Origin: Pyrus communis
Lineage: Eukaryota; Streptophyta; Magnoliopsida; Rosales; Rosaceae
Length of the DNA: 64,000 nucleotides
Direction of reading: 5' to 3'
Assembly (NCBI RefSeq): GCF_963583255.1
Contig: NC_084803.1
Coordinates: forward strand, 2,812,621 to 2,876,620
A model generated the notes under the pieces. The model was not told the origin of the DNA, ran no database searches, and worked only from the letters and a program-made list of their open reading frames with translations. Below are positions 13,611-26,075 of this stretch, in pieces. A program made the position numbers and the translations under genes. Numbering within the stretch: the stretch's first letter is position 1; each line of letters opens with the position of its first letter.

Positions 13611-14970
13611 CCGACTGCTGATAGCTACCTGCCACTGCTTACCTGAGAATTGATATAGAATTGCGGTGTTTGATACGATTGTTGTGCCCTGTATTCTCTT
13701 CTTTTTCTTCAACCGGAACATCCCTAAAAATATAAGAAACGAAGAAAGGTCCCATTTGATTTATTTTTTGTAACTAGATTGTATGATTTTGTATATTGCT
13801 CTAGTTTCTCGCTATTTTTGACTAATTTTTAAACTTTTAACTCTACCCGACGTTATATTTAGTTTCTTGTTCATTGTTCTCTTATTTATTTGGTTGCATG
13901 TTACATCTCTAAACTTAATTTCATATTAGAGTTTAGTTAATGAAAAATTAAAGTGACAGCTTTTTGGTTACCCAAAGCCAAGGGTGTCATTTAATTCGTG
14001 GAAAATGATTGACGTCAGAAGCGACAGCTATTGACTTTTCAATAAAATGTCCACATTGTGTTTTTTCAATTGTGGTACCATTTGGCCATTGCGATGCATT
14101 GTGCTTAAGTTTTTATATACAATTTTGTGATATCCCCCACCAAGTTCCAATATCGAAATTTAGGTAAGGGATTTAAACTCAGGTGCGAGGAGACTGATAT
14201 ATTATCCAAATGTCTAGTGTCAAAAGCAAGTTATTTAGATAAAAGATTCAAACTCAGATGCAAATAGACGAATATATTGTTTTGATTAAGTGACTTAACT
14301 TATATATTTGCACATCAAGAAAGTTAAACACTAACATGGTATGAAAATTGTTATTAACGCTTGCCAATCGTCCTGCCCTTTGCAACCATCTTGCCCTTTT
14401 TTCTAATAAACAAGGGTAAAGAGATGGAGGAGTTTGTACGATAACTATTTTGAAATGCTAATAATTAGAGACTAATTTTGTATAGAGACACAAGACTTGA
14501 TGATCATATATTGTCTTAATTGGCTTGATCTTGCTATCAACATGTGTTACTGGTCTCGTCACAATTAAGAGGGTCATTGTACCGTTGGACTACTTGCTTT
14601 GGTTAATTGATTGAGACTACGACATTATTAAAGCCTAGTGCAAATTAAAATGAGTATCGATCCATCGGGTGTCCCCATGAATAATAAACAACATTTGCAT
14701 TTAAGAAAAAAAATTGGTGCATCTTGTTACAAGAGAATTTATCTTTTCTTTGATATTTACTATGTAGAAATGACAAAAATAAAGACATTTTAAACGAATC
14801 AAACACTGTTGTGGGGATTTATTTTTCCGCATGACAATGTGGAATTCAAAGAATTTATGTGCAAGACTAATGTGTCTTGTACGTATTTGTGGCCCCAAGG
14901 CATCAAACTATCAATCAAATATTAAATTTCTTATATTATACTGCTACCGTGACATCTCAGATACAGAAAA
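13071..14970. repeat. Parent segment A2 of the local segmental duplication
   Basis: The last intron, last exon and downstream spacer of the dehydrogenase gene are repeated at 33121-35258. In the copy this block directly follows segment A1. Homology ends near the shared gacat(c/t)tcagat, just before Copia sequence begins here. Confidence 0.92.
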
Positions 14971-14975
14971 TCACT
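13611..14975. other. Spacer after the dehydrogenase gene
   Basis: No gene is visible. The first part is 3' UTR. The rest is AT-rich and includes a short stretch near 14130-14290 in which related phrases of the type 'gattcaaactcag..gcgaa.agac' occur twice, possibly old SINE or MITE debris. All of it recurs in the duplicate. Confidence 0.5.
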
Positions 14976-16025
14976 AAATCTTGCCTACTATGGGATTTCT
15001 CACTACTTATTTTGATTCCTCCTTGCTTGTGAAGCATGTTGGGAATTTTGTGGTGATTCTCTTGTTGTATGTAGATGATATAATCATCACAGGCAATGAT
15101 ACTGCAGCTATTACAGATGTCATCCAGTCTTTAGCTCAAGAATTTGATATTAAAGATTTGGGGCCCTTACATTATTTTTTAGGGATTCAAATCACTCATA
15201 GTGCCACTGGTCTATTTCTATCACAATCCAAATATGTTACAGATTTGCTAAACAAGACTGAAATGGCTCTCTCCAAATCATGTCATACTTCCTGTCTACC
15301 TTATAATAGGTTACTTAAGGATGATGGCAAACCCTTTCATAATCCAGCATTGTATAGACGTGTGGTGGGTGCTTTGCAATACCTTACTTTTACAAGACCT
15401 GATATTGCTTTTTCAGTACAATAGGTATGTCAGTTTATGCACTGTCCCATGGAATCCCATTTTATAGTTGTGAAGAGAATTCTCAGATATTTGAAAGGCA
15501 CAATGGACTATGGTATTCAATTCAGCAAATGAGGTTTAGATTTACATGCATTCAGTGATGCTGACTGGGTTGGGGATCCGAATGACAGAAGGTCTACAAC
15601 AGGTTTGGTGGTTTACTTGGGTTTTAATCCCATATCTTGGACCTCCAAGAAACAAAACACAGTCTCCAAATCTTCAACTGAAGCTGAATATCAAGCTCGA
15701 TCTTCCACAGTTGCAGAGGTTGACTGGATAAAGCAACTTTTGCAATTTCTCAGAGTTGATTTGCCATGTCCCACTACTTTATTCTGCGACAATCTCTCAG
15801 CCATAGCTTTAGCTTACAATTCAGTTATGCACCAAAGGACAAAGCACATTGAAGTTGATATTCACTTTGTCCGAGAGAGGGTTGCCAATAAGTTACTCCA
15901 AGTCTATTTTGTTTCCTCGAATGAACAATTTGCTGATATCCTTACCAAGGGTTTGTCTACTCCTTTGTTTCAGACACTATTCCAATCTCAGGTTGAGCAA
16001 TCCTCATCCTGCGATTGAGAGGGGA

Positions 16026-16189
16026 TGATAACAGTGTATCAAGCTTAACAGTTTGTGATCTTGTGATTGTAATTGTGACAAGTGTAAGCATCTTGTAATC
16101 CTTGTAATAGCTTAAGGAGTAAGCAACCTTGTTAGGTATATATACCTTTGATAACTGCCAATGTCATTAGTTAAGAAAAACTGTTAATG

Positions 16190-16258
<69 letters not shown>

Positions 16259-16312
16259 TCGAACACTCTTTCTTCTTCTGCAAGGATACAATTCTCCACC
16301 ATTGCTGTTACA
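16026..16312 (+). repeat. Copia 3' LTR, 287 bp
   Basis: The LTR is bounded by TG and CA with imperfect inverted ends (TGATAACA and TGTTACA) and follows a polypurine tract. Without a 5' LTR or the left flank, no target-site duplication can be checked. Confidence 0.8.
16194..16254. repeat. (TC)n microsatellite inside the Copia LTR
   Basis: A perfect run of about 30 CT/TC dinucleotides lies in the downstream half of the LTR. Length polymorphism between individuals is likely. Confidence 0.95.
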
Positions 16313-16345
16313 TTTCCAGCCTAGTGAAACAACTCACCTCTTCAA

Positions 16346-17528
16346 GAACGAAAGAGCCCATGAATCCCAACCAGAACATCGCATTGGACTATGATGGTAT
16401 CTCAAGCCAAAACACTGCCAACAACACAAAAAACAAGTGAGGTGGAGACTCCACACCAGCAGGCCCTACCAAGAGAGGCTTTAGAACATGGTTGAGGCTA
16501 GGAGAGAGATTGTTACTGCTCTCAAGTTTCATATAGCAGCTATGAAACAAACCAGTGAACAACAGCAATAACAAGACCAACAACCTAAGGAGCAACAAGC
16601 ACTTGAGCCACAATCCCGACCTCGCTTCGAACAAGAACCGATGATCAAATCGAGGAGAAACCCTCGAATTTACCCTTCAAGCACGTCTCCCTCGTCATCT
16701 TCTTCCCCCACTCTCTCTGCTGCCACTACGGACCCTGAAATTTTCTCAGCTGCAGGAGCCTCTTCCTCTTTCCATATTGAAGCGGAGGATGCTCCTGCGG
16801 TGGCTGATGCTGTTGACTCTGCCGGGTTATCACAATCAGTGGCGGAGATGGCATGCATGCAGCAATGGACGACGAGGAGATGGCAGAGATAAGATGGATT
16901 GGGGAGCAGCACCAGATGGAGTGGAACGACACCATGAACTTGGTCACGTCAGCATGGTGGTTTAAGTTTTTGAAGGTCGTGGAACTCGGTGGGGGCCCAC
17001 AAGTGAAGGATGAGGACGATGACGATGGTTACCACCATCCGTTTGATGAAGTTACATTATATTTGGATGAGAGAAATAAACTTAGAATTTAAGTAAAAAT
17101 CAGAATTTATAAATTGACATACACCAATTCTCTTTAATTTGGATTCAAAAACATAGAAATTTAGAACTTCCGCATGGAAAAAAACTTGGGATTTGGGACC
17201 TCCAATTCCCAAGTTTAAATTTCATATAAATATGCGTCATTTTCCAATTTATATGATTTAGAGTTTAAAAATAACAAATTCCGTATTCTATTCCATTGTT
17301 TTTTTGGATTTACCAAACAAGAAAATTCACAAATTCTAGAAAATAAAATCTCGTTATTTCAATTTCTGTCATTTTAAAATTCCTTAGTAATCTTAAATTT
17401 GTTCATCCAAACATCGTATCATGGAATTTCCAGCCTAGTTGAATGCAAATGAAAGCTGTTTTCAGAATGATCATTTGAATGATTGTTACTCAGACGACTA
17501 TTTTCAAGATCCTGCCTTGCCTTGGTAA
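16346..17528 (+). pseudogene. Decayed single-exon gene of unknown function, interrupted by a MITE
   Basis: A reading frame from about 16488 (starting MVEARREIVTALKF) runs through a Gln-rich part, a Ser/Thr-rich part and an acidic Ala-rich part to 16892, with a stop at about 16569-16571. A shift near 16850 moves the coding sense to another frame (MDDEEMAEIRW, then SAWWFKFLKVVE) up to FDEV at 17053. A 367-bp MITE interrupts it there. Beyond the MITE the frame resumes at 17421 (MEFPA, an in-frame TAG at 17436, then SDDYFQDPALPW and a stop at 17528). I do not recognise the family with certainty. The frame has at least four lesions, so it cannot make the original protein. Confidence 0.55.
17054..17420. 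mobile_element. MITE inserted in the pseudogene
   Basis: This 367-bp AT-rich segment separates two parts of one reading frame. Its ends are imperfect inverted repeats: ATATTTGGATGA on the left and TCATCCAAACAT on the right, with further weak pairing inside. It codes for nothing. I could not settle a target-site duplication. Confidence 0.7.
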
Positions 17529-19387
17529 GAACCCAATAGATTTTTTGCAGACTCGGAAAGCTGTTTTCATCTTTTCATCTCCAATTCTTTTATTATTTTT
17601 TTTCTTCTGAATTGAAAACACTGTGAGTGAGTGATTGTATGATTAGAATCTGTTCCGTTTTGGATTTTTCTGAAATTAGTAAATTGGATTTTTTTTTTTT
17701 TTTTTTTTTTGGGATCGAAGCTGCTGTCATTTGTAGAGCTAGCCATTAAAATACGTGGGAGCCGAAGAGAAAGTGCTGTTGCCACAGGTTTTGTTGTCTC
17801 TCATCAGCTTCGCCTTTTCATTTTTCTAGTCGGCTTGATCAATTGAGAGGTATTTTTCCCTTCTGACCAAAAGCTTTGCTGACAGCTGTGTGAGTTTAAT
17901 TATGAAAGTACGAGGATGTTAAGGCCTTCAATTTGAGCGGGAAATTGTCGAAAATTTTCAAGTCATTTAGTACTATTGTCAAAAAGTATTAAATGAGAGG
18001 AGTTAGACTCAAATTTTGTAACTAATCATCTTGGAAATAATTTATATTTTAAGGGTACAAAATTATCAAACTTGTGAACCTTAGCCCAATGGAATTTTTG
18101 TTTAAGTCTACATGCCCATGTCAGCTAGTCATAGGCTTTTTCTGGCTGCATTAGTTTGACGGGTAATGCTAGAGAAACTAAAGTTTTAGAAAATATTTAT
18201 TATCACCATCATAACTATGATGTATATTCACCATACATCATACACCTCATTAGCTAACGTGTCTTTCCAACTAACTTTGATTAACTTTAATATTAAATGT
18301 TCATTTTCCAATTTGAAAAAAAAAAAAAACTATGGCCAAGTGAAATGACACGTGTCAGATGATGAGGTGTATGATGAGCATACACCATAGTTTATGGTGG
18401 TGAGTAAAAATGCATCCAATTTTAAACTAAACTTTGTAAACCATTTGATGTGGTTGTTGATGATTTAATTTATTACTTCAGTGTTGATTAACGTGTGCTT
18501 ATTTTCTATTAGCGACACATTAGTTTGCAAATTTACTTTAAAATTTTATTGTATCTAGCATTACCTAGTTTGACTAAATTAGAGAAATTATTTTCACTTC
18601 TTTAAATAATTGGTTGTTACTTTTACTTAGTGAAATCCATATTAATGCATGGCCGTACAATTAAAAATCGCAATTTGATAAGTTTAACTAATGTTCATTT
18701 TCTTACCGCATGGACATTGGAGAAATTGAAGGTGCTGATGGGGAGTGGTTAGCCTGAGCATGACAAGGATTGATGCGTTTTTGTTAATCAAATGTTTGGC
18801 TTTTTTTTGTTTATTAATTCTTTAAATACTTTTTTTTTTCTTTTTAGTTTCCTTTTCATCTTTGAGTATTAAGGCTTGCAAAAAAATATATTAGGCAGGC
18901 CATAGAGTAAAATAATGGAGTAAGAGAGGAGTATGCCTTTATCTCTTTTATCGGCTTGATATATTGGAAACTTTTACAAATCTTTCCTCAATTAAATCTT
19001 CAGTTTTTGTAAGTTTTAGGGCTATTGCATCATACGATAAGATATTTAGAAGATTTGATTTCCATGGGCTGCTCTCTGTGAACCAATGATTTATGAGATT
19101 TTTTTTTTTGTTTTTTTTTTTTTGAACAATATGAGATTTGTATATAGCAATATAATAACAAAAACTTAATTTTATTATTTTATTGAACAAACAGCTAAAC
19201 ACAGCTTTATTATGAATAATATGATTCTGAAAAAGAAATGCTTAAACCAGCATATGGGGCGCTTAAGAGCCTAAGTCCCCGAACATACGAATAGCTACGT
19301 TAATTACTTAATAAAATTTAAAAGGGAGCTGATATTGACGCTAAACAAACTTCGCCCACTTTGTAGTGCAAATTGCATGTTTCGGTT
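17529..19387. other. Spacer between the pseudogene and FMO1
   Basis: No gene is visible. It contains a T tract at 17691-17711, a MITE at about 18200-18415, and AT-rich unique sequence. The end nearest 19387 would be the FMO1-like 3' UTR. Confidence 0.6.
18200..18415. mobile_element. MITE with long terminal inverted repeats
   Basis: Arms of about 70 bp at 18200-18275 and 18345-18415 are mutually inverted: accatacatcatacacctcat on the left pairs with atgaggtgtatgatgagcat on the right. A short spacer with an A tract separates them. There is no coding capacity. Confidence 0.8.
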
Positions 19388-22240
19388 TTAATCTTCTTCT
19401 TGGTAATCTCGGCTGTTATAGGGGCTAAAAGCTTCTGAAAGCCAGTTACTTTTCCGCCAAGACTTCCATCCCATCTCTTCACAAATTTCGTCGCTGTGGT
19501 TGATACTGAAAGTTGAAATGCAGTGCCTCTTGTAAAATCGGGTCGTCTTCTTCATCACTTCAATCTCTCTGCCTATCTGTTCAAGCATTTTTTGGACAGT
19601 GGGAAGCTTGAATTTGTTGTCAACCAATCTGCCTAGCCATTTGCACCTCAACTCTGCTGTCTGCAGGTTAGAAACACTCTCTATGAATCCCACAAATGCC
19701 ATGTTGGGAATCAATGGATGAATCGTACCCCTGAAATAGCATGTGCAATCATTATACAATTAGTTACATTTTTTATATGTACACACTACCACTTGTGAGT
19801 AATCAGTTAAAAATATAAGGGTACCTACAACTTTGGTTTAATCTCAAAGCAGTATTTGTTCATACTGCTTGACAGATTTGATGACATAACAATACAATCT
19901 CAATTTAAAATAAAATGGAGTGTGTCATGTTAGCAGAAAAAATATATAACATGTCAAATATTTGACGAGTAATTAGGGTTCACCTATACAAGGGCATAGT
20001 GCCAGAGGAGTCAACCATGAGGCTGCGGAAAGGCTCAGGCAATATAGATTGGAGTTTTTGCTTTCCCTCATAGCCAGTTGCAAGAAGCACAACATCAGCC
20101 TGCAATTTGGTATTGTCTTCAAATTCAATTCCTCCGCTCCAAAACCACCACTTTGATGACCTTTTGAACAATATTTTGCCCTTGTCCGCCTCGGCGAAGA
20201 AATTTTCCGGTAAAATAGCCATCTGGCATGAAGCATAGTCCTCCAAAAATGGATGATCAGGCTTTAGTCCATACTTCACAAGGGGAAGCTTCCACTCTAA
20301 GTACGATTCTATGAACTTGGAAATCATCATCCTCTGGTTAAAAAGCAAGTAGCAATATAGTTAGTAAACGAATAACTAGCAATACATATATAATTAAGAG
20401 CAGTACTAGGGTGTTAAATTAGTGTGTTAAGAAACATGGAATTTACCATAGGCGATGAAAGAAGGCAAAACAAGGCTCGGAATAAGCTCTGGTTTGGCCT
20501 TTCGTGGAGGAATTGAGAAGACCTTGTCGAAAAAAACAGGAAAAATGGAAGCCCCCAAATCCAGTAAGATGGAACTGTCCAATGTGGAGTCCTTATCACC
20601 ATTGTGCATGCCTGCCCATCGGGTCCTTGAATTCACCACAATAAAAAAGAGAGCAAACCAAAATGTCATATTTCAATGATTTAGAGCATTATATTGAATA
20701 AGCTCACTTGATTGTATGAAACTAAAATTACTAATTAGCTCTCATTTTGTAATATTTCTCTTTTAAATGTCGATAGATATCGCAAATTTGTATCACACAT
20801 CCACATTAATATTGTTACAACGATTTTATTTTATCTGAAGTGGTCATGGTGTACTATAAATTGATGTTCGTTATGGGTAAGGCTAATTAAATAGGTGCTT
20901 AAGCTACGATCGGTAAAACGGATAACGTGTGGTCAACTGAGTTTAGTACATAATCTATGTTGCTTATGTTACTTTTCACACTGACAGTTCCCACTAGGCT
21001 GACCATATCTGTCTCCTGAAGTGAAGAAATTATGGGGTCCGGCATCATTGTTAATTAGGTTTTGTAATGTTTTTGGAATTTAATAATATGATTATGATTT
21101 CGGATCAGATTTTTCTATTTTATATATACCTTGGTTTGCCTCTGCGCACTCAATTGCCACGTCAATAGCTGACTTCTTGTAGCCAATAACTGCAACCTTC
21201 TTGCCTTTGAGGAGCTCACGAGCTGCTCGTTGGTCAAGCTTAGAGTAATCCAGGGAGTGCAAGACTTTGCCTTGAAATACTTCTTGACCTTTGTTGCGCG
21301 GGAAACTCGGCATTCTTGGTATGTCTCCATATTTTCCAATGCAAACTACGAGGAACTCGAATGCATACCACTGCTAGGTCCAAAATAAAGTAGGAACAAT
21401 TAGCTAGTAACTAACGAATATTACCAAGGCTTAATAACTACAAGTTCACATGTTTATGTGTAACATTTACTATCATAAGGTGGATTATGTGTACAGAAAA
21501 TTTTCAATGAATACTACATTAAACATGTGAGAGATGTAAATCAGCAATGATATGATCAATGAATTGGATATGATCGTACAAGACTGATCATCGATAATAC
21601 TAATGCTTAACTACTTAATACATATATAGAAGTTCATATTGATAGCGGATATCATCATATTTAAGAGTCATGCTTTGTTATCAAAGAATTAATCAAGGAT
21701 TATGCGTGAACATTATGACTAAAACTTGAGTAAAATCAAATCTTCTGGAAAAACAACCTGAATGATGTTTGGATTGTTGGACATCTGAACAGCAACCTCC
21801 CAAACAGGATGGCCGCTCAAAAGGCTACCATACTCCCCGGAGATCGAATTCATGGGAAATTGGGTGGTGGTTTGATGGTCATCAATACCACCAACATAAC
21901 GTATTTCCACCACTTTGGACTCAAACTTGACATATTTCAATAGGTCAAAGTGTGTGGCATAGCCATGCAAGTACTCCAAAACCTCTACATGAGAAGGGAA
22001 AGATGAATTGTCTCTCTCAGCCCAAGGGTAGTCAGAAAACTCGAAATTGCAACGAGGGGATTGGAGTTTGGTAGAATTGTAAGAACAATGTTTCCAAACA
22101 CCCCCGATGGAATCAGTGGCCTCAAAGACCACCGGACTGTGACCTGAAAGCTGTTTAGCGGCGGCGATTCCGCTAATACCAGCCCCTATAATCCCAATTT
22201 TTGATACTGAGTGAAGGTGGTGGGTGTTGGCAGCAGCCAT
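19388..22240 (-). CDS. FMO1: FMO1-like flavin-dependent monooxygenase, 5 exons
   Basis: This is a class B flavin monooxygenase using FAD and NADPH. Arabidopsis FMO1 N-hydroxylates pipecolic acid, giving the systemic immunity signal N-hydroxypipecolate. Exons (minus) are 22240-21758, 21370-21130, 20625-20447, 20333-19984 and 19730-19388, totalling 1596 bp or 531 residues, the family length. The FAD motif GAGISG is at 19-24. The FMO signature FQGKVLHSLDY is at 193-203. The NADPH-site motif is GYKKSAID (about 224-231), with Tyr replacing the second glycine position as in the plant FMO1 clade. The LATGY motif is at 385-389. A TATAAATA box lies on the minus strand at 22368-22361, about 120 bp before the start. 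The sequence resembles FMO1 more than YUCCA or S-oxygenating FMOs. The substrate remains an inference. Confidence 0.93.
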
Positions 22241-22360
22241 TTCGTAAATTTGGTCTAGCTGGCTAAGTAGGACAACAATAGGGTGGCTAGAGGAAAAAAG
22301 TATATACGAATACTTTGTAATCGATAATATGCATGTGTTATGGACTTGAGAAATGAGGCC

Positions 22361-22368
22361 TATTTATA
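22361..22368 (-). promoter_or_regulatory. TATA box of the FMO1-like gene
   Basis: TATAAATA on the minus strand lies about 120 bp upstream of the ATG. That is a suitable distance for a short 5' UTR. Confidence 0.6.
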
Positions 22369-22559
22369 GCTGACCTTTTCTTCAACTAACCTTGTATACT
22401 ACTGTCGATATTGGTATTATATTATATTATAAAATGTTGTTGGTGTAAATTCATTACTCAGTCCATTTCAATATCTGTATATTATTTTATATCTGTATCT
22501 TCAAACCCCAGCGGTTCAATTATGAACTAATGATTTTTGCTTTATTAAAAGACTACCCA

Positions 22560-22660
22560 GTAGTTGCAAATTTGAGTTAGATTGGTTGTTAAGATAGTGT
22601 AGCCGTTCTCTTGCATTTGAGTTCAAATTTTCTATTTATAAATAAAAATAATTTAAAATA
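22560..22660 (+). repeat. SINE-like tRNA-derived fragment
   Basis: A possible A box (ttagattggttgttaagat) is followed about 35 bp later by a B-box-like gagttcaaatttt and an A-rich tail. It is weak and degenerate. Confidence 0.3.
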
Positions 22661-22886
22661 TCGCTTTTTCAAAAAAAAAAAAAAAAACTCAATACTTAAG
22701 AACGAATTTCTACTGTAATAATGCACAGCTAAAATAGTAATCTTGCAAAATTAAACTTTGAAACCAATATCTTCTTACTTTCCATTGCACTCGACTTATA
22801 CCACATAATTTAATAATTATAAGCCCGGTTTCATTTCTCAATTTTTTTGTGTAAGCTGGAATAGTAATTATGCTATAAGAAACTTA

Positions 22887-23165
22887 GATGGCGTTTGTTA
22901 AGAGGATTGACTTGGATATGATAATTCATTATCTTAAACATATTTTGAAGGAAAAATTGATGACAATGCCAATATTTTGTCTAAGTTGAAGATACTCAAG
23001 AAGAAAAATTTATTCTTTAATATAATTCTACTATTCTTGTGGGAAATAGTAGGAATAATTTTTTTACCTTCAACTTAAACATATGGAAGTTGTTTCTTGT
23101 TTCGAAAATTCCTTTAATATAGTGAGTAATCATATCCAAGCTAATTCTCTCTAACAACCATTACC
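22887..23165. mobile_element. MITE with about 40-bp inverted termini
   Basis: The left end (atggcgtttgttaagagga, then cttggatatgata) is the imperfect reverse complement of the right end (atcatatccaag, then ctctctaacaaccatt). The interior is AT-rich and non-coding. The size, about 280 bp, suits a non-autonomous DNA transposon. Confidence 0.75.
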
Positions 23166-24151
23166 TTAGCTCAAAAGGAAATGAAAATTTGATAAGTTAT
23201 TTTGTTGTATCGTTCATTTATGTTATGAGCAATATTAAGGAATATGACACATAACCATGAAATGAAGAATTAGAACACATACTCTTGAGTATATAAATAC
23301 TACTCACAACCACTTGAGTTACAAGTCATTATTTGTCATTTCTTCTTTTTTTTTTAGGAAAAAAAAATCAATTCACTAATGGAGAAACGTAATTTTATAT
23401 GGGATTAGTTAAGCATAACAGTGGTTTGACTTCCTTGTGTTCCCATGGATACAAGTTGACGATGCATGTGTGGGTGTTTGTGATGAAATGACAATCAATT
23501 TAGGTCAATGCACGTATAGTTATTAAATTGAGATCTGATCAGTCCACCAAATTAAATGAAATTATTTGAACTCTCCGTGTATCAATGATTTTATGCTACA
23601 AGTGAATGCACTTATTGGCTAATAACAAATTAAGAGTTCATATTGAACGATTAGTTTTTTTATTAGTACTTAGTATAAGGCCGCGTTTACAAATCATCAG
23701 GAGTCTTAGTAGCTAGTATGAATAATTTTGCCGCGGCTTAGACCACATGCCAATATTTGAGTATGCCATACGGGTAGAGCGTTGCCTTGGCCCCACAGAT
23801 CAACACTCCACTGTTGTTAGGTAAAGTATATCTAATAATGGAATGGATCTTAGACTAATCAACGGTTAACAGACTCATGCATATGTAGAAGGTTGTTAGG
23901 AACACTGAACACTCGCTTTAAGTGCATTTGTTCTTTTAAGCTTCGACAAGCTCTCACTTCTGCTCAATTTTTTTTTAGCTTTATACTTGTTAAGGCTGTA
24001 GAATTACTATTTAGAGCTTAGGTTTTAGAGATTAATCCTTCAAATTTTAAATTTCATGTCAAATTTTGGTGTACTTAATTAGAAGTAGAAATTTAAGCTC
24101 TAAGAGTAAACTTTTATACCTTAACTAAATCATCAACTATTTTTTGAGGAA

Positions 24152-24457
24152 CTAGGACTCGGGAAATACAATAAAGCTGACTTCACAAAACCAAGCTACT
24201 AGCCAACCCTTGGCATAATTCAAAGGAGCCGACTTGTCCTCATACCAAATCTGATTACGGAAAAACCAAATGCTCCATACAAAAGTACAAACCACAATAA
24301 CCCAAAGTCTCTTAGTAGAACTTGAAAAGGCTAGAAGAAAATTTTTGGAAAAAAATTGTAACACCGAAAGACAGACATGATAAGCAATTTCATTAGAGAG
24401 ACCGGGAGAAGCAATTTCCTCATGTACCACATCGAGAACACACAAAGAACTATTCAC
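24152..24457 (-). pseudogene. Possible LINE reverse-transcriptase tail remnant
   Basis: A 101-codon frame contains VVCTFVWSIWFFRNQIWY. That resembles the linker between the zinc-binding and RNase H parts of plant non-LTR retroelements. No other LINE domain is next to it. The match is from general recall only and is tentative. Confidence 0.3.
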
Positions 24458-24539
24458 AACAAAATTTACATCACTAAATAATCAACTATGTTAACAAATA
24501 AAATTGAGGTTATATGATAGTTTTATCTTATAAATACAA

Positions 24540-24640
24540 AAATGGGCTCAACCAAATTGGTTAAAGTAATGTGCTCTCCCATCTACACCTAAGTTAAATC
24601 CTTCTTCCCGTACTTAAGAAAAATTCAGTGTAAAATATTA
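24540..24640 (+). repeat. SINE-like tRNA-derived fragment
   Basis: An A-box-like ggctcaaccaaattggttaa and a degenerate B box (aagttaaatcctt) are spaced as in plant SINEs. An AT-rich 3' part follows. Confidence 0.35.
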
Positions 24641-25975
24641 TATTGTTTGTAAAAAAAATAAAAACTCTTATATTAAATAAAAAATAAAAAATAAAAAATC
24701 ACCTAATTACATGCCATAGATTATCAATCAAACAACATATAGATTTATGTCGAACATAAAACTCATCACATACCTTTTTCTTGTTCGTAAACTCAAGTCT
24801 AAACAAAAATGGCCCCGATCTCTCATAAACCGTGGCATGGAATTTTTTTCGCAAAATATAGAGTACTTTTCACTTCTTAAAGAGGGATCAGTGAGTGGTT
24901 TGGCCACGACAGTCCATCTTTTCGGAAGCCGAAAAAACTCACATAAACATTTCAGCCTCCTCGGCAAATGATTCACTAGTGTCAAAAATCGAACTCAGGA
25001 CCTGCCGTGTGAAATAAAGGTCTGGAATTCGTCTCTAACTAAGCTCTATAAGGCATTATTTGGAATTACTTAACAAATCAATTGTCGTGTTCGGTGTTTC
25101 TCGTAGTTAAAAATCAACCAATCGCGTAAGAAAATTGGCGATCTTCTACTTCTAGGCTTCTAGTACTCTGTCTTAAATTTTATATGTTTTTTCTCACTTT
25201 CCCATTTATTAAATTTCTAATATGAATTCATTTAACCTGGATTCTCAACAACCATATATATGGTTCTGTCTAGTACAATGCGACTGTGCGGTCAAGATTC
25301 AAGAACTTGACATTTTTTTTTTCTTAAGATAAAATATAACCCACTAGTAAACAGGTATTTGACTTGAGAATATACGTAGAATTTGCATAAAAATATACGT
25401 AAAATTTGATAATTCTCACATAACATATTCTGGTTTGATGGCCCTTTGGGTTACCTGACTGAGTTGATCATGCAAATATTGTAATTAATTAATACTAAAG
25501 TCAGAGAAGCTTAAAATAAAAAAAATAAATAAACTACGTCAAAGAAACTAACGTGTTTTTATTTGTAATTTTGACCTTAAACCACTTGCTAATTAAACTT
25601 CCAGGATCCCTTCCTCGGTTTAACTTTCAAAACAAGGGACCTTTGGTCTTTGTTAACAATTTCCAGATATTCAAGTCCAAGAATGTGCATGAAACACGAC
25701 GAGTAGGATCACCAGAGGATGCCTTGGATCAGCTACTACAATGTTCAAAAGGTATTATTTACCAGTTTGTTCCTTTTTTCCAAGAAAATGAAGAAGCGAG
25801 AAATTGTTTTTTATTGGACAAACAATAGTGGGTCAAATAAATGTTAGAGAGAGGGGGCCGGTAGGGATCAAACATGCATGAGAGTGCGTAGACATTATTG
25901 TTGTCCGGCACTGTGGTAAAGTGTCATATGCAAAAGAGAGAAGTTGTTTATCAATGTCATCATCTTTGCATGAAG

Positions 25976-26075
25976 GAACTTGTAGCTTAATTGGTTAAAC
26001 GTATTCTCTTTTACACTTCGAGATTTTGAGTCGAATCCTCATTTTCCCAATGTCGGTTATATATTAAAAATTGGA
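25976..26075 (+). repeat. SINE-like tRNA-derived element
   Basis: An A-box-like tagcttaattggttaaacg is followed by a good B box (gagtcgaatcc) about 40 bp downstream. The spacing fits an RNA polymerase III promoter, and the tail is AT-rich. The body does not fold as a complete tRNA. Confidence 0.45.

Larger units (their letters stand above)
14976..16312 (+). mobile_element. 5'-truncated, broken Ty1/Copia retrotransposon with 3' LTR
   Basis: The fragment begins inside the reverse transcriptase (YVDDIIITG at about 15067-15093) and continues through the connection region into RNase H (DADWVGDPNDRRST near 15560) to a stop at 16016-16018. A polypurine tract (gagagggga) then precedes the LTR at 16026-16312, which starts TGATAACA and ends TGTTACA. 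The gag, integrase and 5' LTR parts are absent. The frame is interrupted at 15422-15424 (TAG) and again near 15530. The LTR contains a long (TC)n run. The element is not autonomous. Confidence 0.9.

Noticed and set aside
24728..24985. 85-codon minus-strand frame in the spacer before 25 kb
   Set aside because: It reads through repeat-like sequence and I cannot tie it to a family; similarity to repeats elsewhere could not be tested.
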